Below are positions 1-7,567 of a DNA stretch of 64,000 nt, in pieces. The DNA comes from C00003060 sp964440795. Its GTDB lineage: Bacteria > Desulfobacterota > Desulfobacteria > Desulfobacterales > C00003060. The notes under the pieces are model-generated. The model saw only the letters and a list, made by a program, of their open reading frames with translations, made no database searches and was not told where the DNA came from. Each line of letters starts with the position of its first letter. Within the stretch, counting starts at the first letter, position 1. The position numbers and the translations under genes are program-made. The stretch covers positions 1 through 64,000 of the forward strand of contig CAYTTQ010000006.1 of the NCBI GenBank assembly GCA_964440795.1. Direction: 5' to 3'.

Positions 1-323
1 CGGCCAAATCCGAACCAAATCCGAGCGCCCATTCTGTGAAGTTATTTTTGCGCGAACCCTAAGGGATTGCGCCGTAAAACGCCACGACGGCAATATCTAT
101 ATGGTCTGTTATCACAATGGAACAACCATGGCAATATCTTTCCACGCGAGCCCCAAGTACCGGAACAGCCCCAAGCGAAGAATCATGACGTCTATTCGTC
201 CAAAAGGTTTGATTTCCATAGGATCATGTGCTACGAGGAGCATTCCTGGACTGCGCCGGGTTAGTGTCCGGGTCAGTAACCACGCAACCGCCCGGCGAAC
301 TCAAATAGAAAGGAGTAGACGTA
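1..323. other. Non-coding region upstream of ppdK
   Basis: I see no convincing gene here; short open frames exist but lack family resemblance and ribosome binding sites. An imperfect inverted repeat lies at about 51-73 (GCGCGAACCCT pairing with AGGGATTGCGC, two mismatches) and could be the end of an upstream transcript. The only clear signal is the purine-rich ribosome binding site AAAGGAG at about 309-315 serving the ATG at 324. Confidence 0.4.
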
Positions 324-3113
324 ATGAAACGGAATCCCAAGTATGTTTATTTCTTCGGCGCCGGAAAGGCCGACGGCAACGCCACGATGAAGAATCTCCT
401 GGGAGGCAAGGGGGCAAATATGGCCGAGATGGTAAACCTGGGCATGCCCGTTCCTCCGGGGTTTACCATCACGACTGAGGCGTGTAACGAATTCTACCGG
501 CGGAAACGAAAGCACCCGCCGGGACTGGAAAAAGAAGTCAAGACCCACCTTGCTCGGGTGGAAAAACTCATGAATCAAAAGCTTGGGGATCCGAAAAATC
601 CGCTACTGTTGAGTGTTCGCTCCGGCGCACGTGCCTCCATGCCCGGTATGATGGAAACCGTCCTTAATATCGGCTTGACCAGTAAAACCATTCCCGGCCT
701 CATTGAAAAAACGCAAAACCCTCGCTTTGTCTATGACGCCTATCGGAGACTGATTTCCATGTACGCCGACGTAGTGATGGAAAAATCGGCGGGTATCGAG
801 CCGGAAGAAGGAAAAGGCATACGAGCCCAACTGGAGGGTTTGGTCAACCAGCTCAAGAAAAAGAAGGGATACGATAACGACCTCGACCTTAGCGCGGACG
901 ATTGGCAGGCATTAACGGAAAAGTTCAAAAAAATAGTCAAGAAGGTTTTGGGCAAACCCTTTCCCGACGATCCGATGGATCAGCTCTGGGGCGCTGTCGA
1001 CGCGGTTTTCCAATCCTGGTTCGGCAAACGCGCTGTTTCATACCGCCGCATTGAAAAACTCCCGGACGAGTGGGGAACCGCCGTCAATGTGCAATGCATG
1101 GTCTTTGGGAATATGGGAGACGACTGCGCTACGGGAGTGGCATTTACTCGCAATCCGGCTACCGGAGACAATAACTTCTACGGGGAGTGGCTCATCAACG
1201 CCCAAGGAGAAGACGTCGTGGCGGGCATTCGCACCCCTTTCGCCATCAACGAGGTTTCCAAGGTCGACACAAACAAGCATCTGCCCACGCTTAAGCAAAC
1301 AATGCCCAAACTTTATAAACAGCTCGACCAGATTCGGACCAAACTCGACAAGCACTATACGGATATGCAAGATATCGAGTTCACCATTCAGCACGGCACC
1401 CTGTACATGCTTCAAACCCGTGTGGGCAAACGGAATGGGCCGGCGGCAATTAAAATCGCCACCGACATGGTGAAAGAGCGGCTCATCTCCAAAGAAACCG
1501 CCGTGTCTCGCGTTCGGCCGGAACAACTCGAAGAGCTCCTGCTTCCCATGCTGGATCCCAAGGCGGAAAAGACGGCGTCCAAGATCGGCGCCGGATTACC
1601 TGCAGGTCCCGGTGGTGCCGTGGGACAGATCGTCCTCACCGCGGACATGGCCGAAGCCAAGGGCACAAACGGAGAGCAGGTAATCCTGGTCCGAGAAGAA
1701 ACATCTCCCGAAGACGTGCACGGCATGAAGCCGGCCCAGGCCATCCTGACCTCGAAGGGCGGCATGACCAGTCACGCCGCCCTCGTGGCAAGGGGTTGGG
1801 GCAAGTGTTGTATCGTCGGCAGTGGCGACATCAAAGAAATTAATTTCCAAAAAAAGACCGTTAAATTCGGGAACAAGGTGTTCAAAGAAGGCGATTGGAT
1901 CAGTATGAACGGCACCAAAGGGGTTATCTATGAAGGGAAGCTGCCTCTCATCGCCAAAGGCCCGCAAAAGGAACCGAGTTACAAAAAGCTGATGTCCTGG
2001 GCCGATCAGATGCGAACCCTAAAGGTAAGAACCAACGCGGACACACCTGAAGATGCCACCGCGGCAGTCAAGCTGGGGGCCGAAGGGATCGGCCTTACGC
2101 GGACGGAACACATGTTTTTTGGAGAGCGAATTTGGGCGATGAGAGAAATGATCATGGCCGAAGATCATGAAGGCCGCCAAAAAGCCCTGGCCAAGCTCCT
2201 GCCCATGCAACGGGACGATTTCTATGGGATTTTCAAGGCCATGAAAGGCCGCCCGGTAACAATACGGCTCTTGGACCCCCCATTGCACGAATTTATTCCC
2301 CATGACAAAGCGACGCAGAAAGAAATGGCCTCAAGGCTCGGTGTTTCCGCCAAGGCCGTGGCGGCAAAGGCCGACTTCTTGTCCGAGTTCAACCCCATGT
2401 TGGGTCACAGGGGCTGTAGGCTGGGACTTATATATCCGGAGATCACGGCCATGCAAGCGAGGGCGATTTTCGAAGCAGCGGTCAAGTGCCGAAAAAGTAA
2501 CATCCGCGTATCGCCGGAAATCATGGTACCCCTCGTGGGCACCGCCGCCGAGTTCAATGATCAAAAGGCCGTCATTGACCGGGAAGCCAAAGACGTCATG
2601 AAGAAATCCGGCAAGCGATTCAAATACCTGGTGGGCACGATGATCGAGGTCCCCCGGGCTGTGTTGGTCGCTGACGACATTTCTCAAAACGCCGAGTTCT
2701 TTTCCTTCGGGACGAACGACTTGACGCAAATGACCTTCGGTTATTCTCGAGACGACGCGGGCACGTTTCTACCGGAATATGTGCAACGCAAGGTACTCGT
2801 CGACGATCCCTTCCAGGCGATCGATCAGGCGGGTGTCGGCAAACTCATGACCATGGGGGTCCAAAACGGACGAGCCACCAGAAAAGACCTGAAAATCGGT
2901 ATTTGCGGAGAGCATGGGGGTGAACCCGGCTCGGTGATCTTCTGCCATCGTCTCGGACTCGATTATGTCAGTTGCTCTCCGTTCCGTGTTCCTATCGCAC
3001 GACTGGCGGCCGCCCACGCCGTGTTTAATGAAACGGCGGAAAAGAAATCGGAGAAGCAATCGAAAAAGAAACCAGCTAAGAAAAGTAAGGCCAAGAAAAC
3101 CAAAAAGAAGTAG
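324..3113 (+). CDS. ppdK: Pyruvate, phosphate dikinase
   Basis: Interconverts pyruvate, ATP and Pi with PEP, AMP and PPi in the cytoplasm, linking C3 pools to gluconeogenesis and to pyrophosphate metabolism in anaerobes. All three domains are present: an N-terminal nucleotide-binding domain (GGKGANMAEM near the start, SVRSGARASMPGMM), the swivelling phosphohistidine domain (GGMTSHAALVARG, His about 484), and the C-terminal PEP/pyruvate barrel with GICGEHGG (catalytic Cys about 861). The 929 residues exceed the usual 870-890 because of a lysine-rich tail after about residue 905, which is not part of the fold. The ATG at 324 follows AAAGGAG. The cysteine desulfurase gene starts 34 bases downstream on the same strand. 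Family assignment is secure; the tail's role is unknown. Confidence 0.97.
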   Translation: MKRNPKYVYFFGAGKADGNATMKNLLGGKGANMAEMVNLGMPVPPGFTITTEACNEFYRRKRKHPPGLEKEVKTHLARVEKLMNQKLGDPKNPLLLSVRSGARASMPGMMETVLNIGLTSKTIPGLIEKTQNPRFVYDAYRRLISMYADVVMEKSAGIEPEEGKGIRAQLEGLVNQLKKKKGYDNDLDLSADDWQALTEKFKKIVKKVLGKPFPDDPMDQLWGAVDAVFQSWFGKRAVSYRRIEKLPDEWGTAVNVQCMVFGNMGDDCATGVAFTRNPATGDNNFYGEWLINAQGEDVVAGIRTPFAINEVSKVDTNKHLPTLKQTMPKLYKQLDQIRTKLDKHYTDMQDIEFTIQHGTLYMLQTRVGKRNGPAAIKIATDMVKERLISKETAVSRVRPEQLEELLLPMLDPKAEKTASKIGAGLPAGPGGAVGQIVLTADMAEAKGTNGEQVILVREETSPEDVHGMKPAQAILTSKGGMTSHAALVARGWGKCCIVGSGDIKEINFQKKTVKFGNKVFKEGDWISMNGTKGVIYEGKLPLIAKGPQKEPSYKKLMSWADQMRTLKVRTNADTPEDATAAVKLGAEGIGLTRTEHMFFGERIWAMREMIMAEDHEGRQKALAKLLPMQRDDFYGIFKAMKGRPVTIRLLDPPLHEFIPHDKATQKEMASRLGVSAKAVAAKADFLSEFNPMLGHRGCRLGLIYPEITAMQARAIFEAAVKCRKSNIRVSPEIMVPLVGTAAEFNDQKAVIDREAKDVMKKSGKRFKYLVGTMIEVPRAVLVADDISQNAEFFSFGTNDLTQMTFGYSRDDAGTFLPEYVQRKVLVDDPFQAIDQAGVGKLMTMGVQNGRATRKDLKIGICGEHGGEPGSVIFCHRLGLDYVSCSPFRVPIARLAAAHAVFNETAEKKSEKQSKKKPAKKSKAKKTKKK

Positions 3114-3147
3114 TATTGGCAGGCTTACAACGACGAACAACCACCCT

Positions 3148-4275
3148 ATGATCTACCTTGACCATAATGCCACCACACCGGTGGCCCCTGAGGTATATGC
3201 GGCCATGACGCCGTATCTGTCCCGGGAATACGGCAACCCCAGCAGCGGCTATCCGCTCGGCCGTACCGCCCACGATGCACTTGAAACCGCGCGGAGTCAA
3301 GTGGCCCGTCTCATGGGTTGCACCGCCCGAGAAATCGTTTTCACCAGCGGCGGTACCGAGTCAAACAACACGGTTATCAAGGGCGTCGCCCATACGTACC
3401 GAAAACGGGGAAACCATATCATTACCACCGCCATCGAACATCCCGCAGTGACCAGTCCTTGTATATTCCTTATGGAACGGGGGTACGACCCTACATTTTT
3501 GCGCGTAGACGGCAATTGTCTCGTCGATCCAGCCGGTCTGAAGGCAACCATTCGCAAAGAGACCATTCTGATTTCGGTGATGCATGCCAACAACGAAACG
3601 GGCGCCATACAGCCGGTTGAAGAGATCGGACGTATCGCCCGAACCCATGATGTGCTTTTTCACACCGATGCAGCCCAATCGGCGGGAAAGATCCCCATTG
3701 ACGTGGCCGGCATGAATGTCGATTTCGCCTCCATCGCCGGCCACAAGATTTACGGACCCAAAGGGATCGGGGCATTTTTCATCAAAAACGGGGTGCATAT
3801 CGAGCCGCTCATGCATGGTGCCGGCCAGGAGTCGGGACGTCGGGCGGGCACGGAGAACGTCGCACTGGCGGTCGGGCTGGGCACCGCCTGCGACCTCGCC
3901 GCTGGACACGTAGCGGAAGACACAGATCGAACACGCCTCCTCAGAGATCGCCTTCACAACCTTCTGGCCGCCCGAATCCCCGACTTGGTCTTGAATGGCC
4001 ACCCGGAGGCCCGACTTCCGAACACATTGAATGTCTGCTTACCCGGTGCAGACGGGGCCAAGCTCCTGGACGCCGTACCGGAAATTTCCGCATCCACCGG
4101 GGCGGCCTGTCATGACCGCTCGGTCTCCCTTTCCCATGTGCTTGCCGCCATGAACGTTCCCAAAGAGATAGGCCGGGGCGCCCTCCGACTCACCTTGGGC
4201 AGAGAAAACACCCGGCAAGACATCGATCGGGCCGCGGAGTTGATCCTTTCCGCCTACGCCGAACTTAGGCAATAA
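3148..4275 (+). CDS. Cysteine desulfurase, NifS/IscS class (PLP-dependent)
   Basis: Removes sulfur from cysteine as an enzyme-bound persulfide for Fe-S cluster or thio-cofactor synthesis. The protein starts MIYLDHNATTPV, typical of the family, so I take the ATG at 3148 rather than an upstream in-frame start inside ppdK. Seen motifs: HANNETGAIQP, the PLP lysine in GHKIYGPKG (Lys about 200), the catalytic cysteine in STGAACHDR (Cys about 321) and the following SHVLAAM. Length is 375 residues, close to the usual 380-400. No IscU, NifU or SufU scaffold is adjacent, so the acceptor cannot be read from context. No clear ribosome binding site precedes it; coupling to ppdK is possible across the 34-base gap. 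Confidence 0.93.
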   Translation: MIYLDHNATTPVAPEVYAAMTPYLSREYGNPSSGYPLGRTAHDALETARSQVARLMGCTAREIVFTSGGTESNNTVIKGVAHTYRKRGNHIITTAIEHPAVTSPCIFLMERGYDPTFLRVDGNCLVDPAGLKATIRKETILISVMHANNETGAIQPVEEIGRIARTHDVLFHTDAAQSAGKIPIDVAGMNVDFASIAGHKIYGPKGIGAFFIKNGVHIEPLMHGAGQESGRRAGTENVALAVGLGTACDLAAGHVAEDTDRTRLLRDRLHNLLAARIPDLVLNGHPEARLPNTLNVCLPGADGAKLLDAVPEISASTGAACHDRSVSLSHVLAAMNVPKEIGRGALRLTLGRENTRQDIDRAAELILSAYAELRQ

Positions 4276-4348
4276 CCCCTGTATACCGAATAAGGCCACC
4301 TGAAAAAGCCGACGGAGATCGAGACGAAGCCAAGACAGAGCCGTCCAA

Positions 4349-4399
4349 TTGTTACAAACATGTGACGGTTTCTTGACAGACTTGTGACACTGATATACC
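4349..4399 (+). promoter_or_regulatory. Two tandem Pho-box-like sites before the Pit transporter
   Basis: Four 7-base direct repeats sit at an exact 11-base period: TTGTTAC (4349), ATGTGAC (4360), TCTTGAC (4371) and TTGTGAC (4382). This is the architecture of PhoB boxes (7-base half-sites with 4-base spacers, doubled). A TATACC-like -10 lies at 4394-4399, shortly after the last repeat, as expected where a Pho box replaces the -35. It lies about 40 bases before a phosphate transporter gene, so phosphate control is a reasonable inference. Confidence 0.65.
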
Positions 4400-4440
4400 A
4401 GTGCTGACAACATTACCTACAATGGGCACAAGATTTTTCC

Positions 4441-6684
4441 ATGGAACTATATCTCTTTTTTGTATGCTTGTTGATCGGTCTTGCCGTTTGCGACCTTGTC
4501 GTGGGGGTGAGCAATGACGCGGTCAACTTTCTCAATTCTTCGATCGGTTCCCGTGTCGCCCCCCGTCATGTGATCATGATTATTGCCGCCATGGGCATGC
4601 TCGTGGGCGTAACCTTTTCCAGCGGAATGATGGAAGTCGCAAGGAAGGGTATATTTCATCCCAAATTCTTCCTCTTACCGGAACTGATTACTATTTTCTT
4701 GGCAGTTATGCTCACCGATGTTTTGCTTCTTGATCTGTTCAATACATTCGGTTTGCCCACATCCACTACGGTGTCCATTGTCTTTGAGTTGCTTGGCGCA
4801 GCCGTGGCGGTGTCTTTTCTAAAGCTTTACTCACAGGGAGAAAGCCTACTCCGGTTGGTCGAATATATAAACACGGGCAAAGCGCTGGCCATTATAGCCG
4901 GGATTCTTCTATCCATCGTAATCGCCTTTTTTTGCGGTGCTTTTGTTCAGTTGATCACCCGAACGGTTTTTACGTTTGATTACGAACAACGTCTGCGCCG
5001 CTATGGGGGCATCTGGGGGGGGCTTGCCCTGGCCGTTATCACCTACTTTATCCTGATAAAAGGGGCGAAAGGAACGTCATTCCTTTCGACGGACACCGCA
5101 AACTGGATAAAGACCCACGCCGGCACCTTATTTATCGCCAATTTCTTCTTCTTCGGGTTCATCTTTCAGCTGGTTACACTTTTTACCCGAGTTAATATCC
5201 TAAAGCCGATCGTATTGGTAGGCACCTTCGCGCTGGCCATGGCATTTGCAGGAAACGATCTCGTCAACTTCATCGGCGTGCCCCTTGCCGGCCTCACCGC
5301 ATACCGGGTGGCTTCCGCTTCGGATACCCCTCTAACCATGACTATGGAGGCACTGCAAGCACCGATTCGATCCAACACCGGTTTTCTTTTGGTGGCCGGC
5401 GTTCTCATGGTCGTCACCCTTTGGATATCGAAAAAGGCTCGGTCCGTCACCAGAACAGAAATCGGCCTGGGTAGCCAGGAAGAAGGCGGCGAGCTGTTTG
5501 GCTCATCCGGGCTCTCGCGGAACCTGGTTCGGTTATGCTATTTTACTTTTGATTTCCTCAACACCATTGTACCCAAACGGGTCAAGGCAGGGCTTTCTCG
5601 TCGTCTGGATCCCGGTTCGTACAGGCCTGCCCTTACAAAAAAGGGAAAAGCACCCTCTTTTGATCTACTGAGGGCCTCGGTGAACCTAATCGTTGCCAGC
5701 GCCGTAGTCTCGTTTGCAACTTCTCTCAAACTGCCACTCTCCACGACATACGTTACGTTTATGGTCGCCATGGGAACCTCGCTGTCCGATCAAGCTTGGG
5801 GCAGGGAAAGCGCCGTCTATAGAATCACCGGTGTGCTTACCGTCATCGGGGGATGGTTCTTGACCGCCATTGTCGCCTTTACCATTTCCATGATCTTCGC
5901 TTTATTCATCTACTATCTCAAACTGCCGGCCATTTTGCTGCTGTTGACCGGACTCATCTTTCTCATCCTTTATACCTACCGTGTACATTTCAGGCGAGAA
6001 GAACAAGGACGCGTCATTGAGTCTTTTGCCACTCGAAACATTAGCGATGCGGAAACGGCGGTTAAAACATCATTTGAACAAACCGGGCTTTTTCTTAAAG
6101 ATGTGGGGGACAACCTGGACCTCTGCTTCGAAGCAACTACGCTGGAAGACAGAAAGAGACTCGGGGCTACGCGAACCCAAACCAACAAGATTCAAGAATG
6201 GGCCAACATTATCGCGTCAAACACATTCGAAACACTCTCCTGCCTGCATCAAGAGGCCCACGCCGGCCGCGCCTATGCTTACGCAAAGACCATTCGGCCC
6301 CTACAAGGGATTGCCGAGAGCCATCGGGACATCATCGTGCGTTGCTACCAACACTTTGAAAACCTACATTTGGGGTTCAGCGACGAGCAAAAAGAGGAAC
6401 TCAACCATGTCAAGACTTACATCACAAGACTGCTATGGAACGCGTCCATCATGCTGCTCCGACGTAAGAAAGTGGACTTTGATTATATTTCAAATCAGGT
6501 GGACAGATTGGCCGCTCTTGTCGCGGACTGTGACAGGAATCAAGTAGAACGTATACAAGGCAAAGCGTGCAGTACCCGGTTGAGTATACTATACTACGCC
6601 CTCACCCAAAATTGCCTGGATATAGCCAGGGAAACCCAAAATTTACTTGATATCTTCCACGGCTCTTTTAAAGTAGAAAGGTAG
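4441..6684 (+). CDS. Pit-family inorganic phosphate transporter with C-terminal PhoU-like domain
   Basis: Low-affinity ion-coupled phosphate permease of the inner membrane. The first ~520 residues are strongly hydrophobic with the two inverted PHO4 repeats: GVSNDAVNFLNSSIGSRVA near the N-terminus and AGNDLVNFIGVPLAG in the second half, plus LPTSTTVS-like and LPLSTTYVT motifs in the two halves. The last ~200 residues are soluble and helical, resembling PhoU/DUF47 regulators, which makes the protein 747 residues instead of ~420-500. The next gene encodes a separate DUF47 protein, usual for Pit operons. Tandem Pho-box-like repeats precede the gene. Substrate could in principle be another oxyanion, but the Pho boxes favour phosphate. 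Confidence 0.9.
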   Translation: MELYLFFVCLLIGLAVCDLVVGVSNDAVNFLNSSIGSRVAPRHVIMIIAAMGMLVGVTFSSGMMEVARKGIFHPKFFLLPELITIFLAVMLTDVLLLDLFNTFGLPTSTTVSIVFELLGAAVAVSFLKLYSQGESLLRLVEYINTGKALAIIAGILLSIVIAFFCGAFVQLITRTVFTFDYEQRLRRYGGIWGGLALAVITYFILIKGAKGTSFLSTDTANWIKTHAGTLFIANFFFFGFIFQLVTLFTRVNILKPIVLVGTFALAMAFAGNDLVNFIGVPLAGLTAYRVASASDTPLTMTMEALQAPIRSNTGFLLVAGVLMVVTLWISKKARSVTRTEIGLGSQEEGGELFGSSGLSRNLVRLCYFTFDFLNTIVPKRVKAGLSRRLDPGSYRPALTKKGKAPSFDLLRASVNLIVASAVVSFATSLKLPLSTTYVTFMVAMGTSLSDQAWGRESAVYRITGVLTVIGGWFLTAIVAFTISMIFALFIYYLKLPAILLLLTGLIFLILYTYRVHFRREEQGRVIESFATRNISDAETAVKTSFEQTGLFLKDVGDNLDLCFEATTLEDRKRLGATRTQTNKIQEWANIIASNTFETLSCLHQEAHAGRAYAYAKTIRPLQGIAESHRDIIVRCYQHFENLHLGFSDEQKEELNHVKTYITRLLWNASIMLLRRKKVDFDYISNQVDRLAALVADCDRNQVERIQGKACSTRLSILYYALTQNCLDIARETQNLLDIFHGSFKVER

Positions 6685-6820
6685 GCAGAAGTTGGTGTCT
6701 GCCGCACGCACGATGGAAACCCTGTGGGCCCTTTCACATGCGAGCCGTATTGAACGTTAAACGCGAGATTTCTAATCATATGTAAAGTGGTTGACCCCCC
6801 CACTGTTTGCAGGAGTCATT

Positions 6821-7504
6821 ATGCGCAACCCGCTGACAGCATTTTTTTCAAAGACGTCGCCCTTTGACGGTCTGCTGGAACACGCTGAAAAGGTCAAAGA
6901 GTGTGGCTGGGCGTTTCAGCAGGCAATCGAATGCCATGCCACTGAAAAATGCAAGACCTTTAATGAATACCATCAGGAGGTCTCCCGGTTGGAAAATGAA
7001 GCGGACGCCATCAAGCGCAGAATCCGCGGACACTTACCGCGAGGCAGCAAGCTACCCGTATCACGGTATCACCTTTTCATGTATTTGCGAGAGCAGGACA
7101 AGGTTCTCGATTCGGTTCAGGAAGCCTTGGATTGGCTTTCCTATCGGCCACGCCATGCGGTGGACCAAGAGTTGAAAGGAACCCTTTTTCAACTCGTAGA
7201 TTCAGTTATCGGACCCATTGAGGATCTCAGCAGGATGGTAAGTGAGGCCAAGAAGTACTTTGAAACCTACTCAAACAACCAACGCAATATTATAAAGGAT
7301 GTCGTGCACAAACTGCGAAAAAAGGAGCACGAGGCCGACCAGATCGAGGATCGTCTAAAACACGCGATTTTTTCCACCGAGAAAGACCCCGTGGGAATTT
7401 TCCACTTGGTCAAACTTGCGGAGATTATAGGCAACGTGGCGGACCATGCAGAAAACGCGGGAGACATAATGCGCGCCATGTTAGCGCGGAAAGCCATCAA
7501 GTAG
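6821..7504 (+). CDS. DUF47 / PhoU-like Pit accessory protein
   Basis: Cytoplasmic helical protein of the TIGR00153/DUF47 family, distant relatives of PhoU that accompany Pit phosphate carriers and are thought to modulate them. The repeated E-x-x-AD motif that binds metal clusters in PhoU-type proteins is visible twice (LENEADAIKRRIR and KEHEADQIEDRL). The start at 6821 is chosen because AGGAG at 6811-6815 precedes that ATG; 227 residues is normal. It lies 136 bases downstream of the transporter with no strong terminator between, so it likely belongs to the same phosphate-responsive unit. Confidence 0.88.
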   Translation: MRNPLTAFFSKTSPFDGLLEHAEKVKECGWAFQQAIECHATEKCKTFNEYHQEVSRLENEADAIKRRIRGHLPRGSKLPVSRYHLFMYLREQDKVLDSVQEALDWLSYRPRHAVDQELKGTLFQLVDSVIGPIEDLSRMVSEAKKYFETYSNNQRNIIKDVVHKLRKKEHEADQIEDRLKHAIFSTEKDPVGIFHLVKLAEIIGNVADHAENAGDIMRAMLARKAIK

Positions 7505-7567
7505 TGACGTTCCCGAGCCAACACAGAAAATCCGGAAACGTCTGGACGGGCTGAACAACTTTCACAT

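Noticed and set aside
67..478. Short plus-strand open frames before and overlapping ppdK
   Set aside because: No homology, and the second overlaps the secure start of ppdK in another frame.
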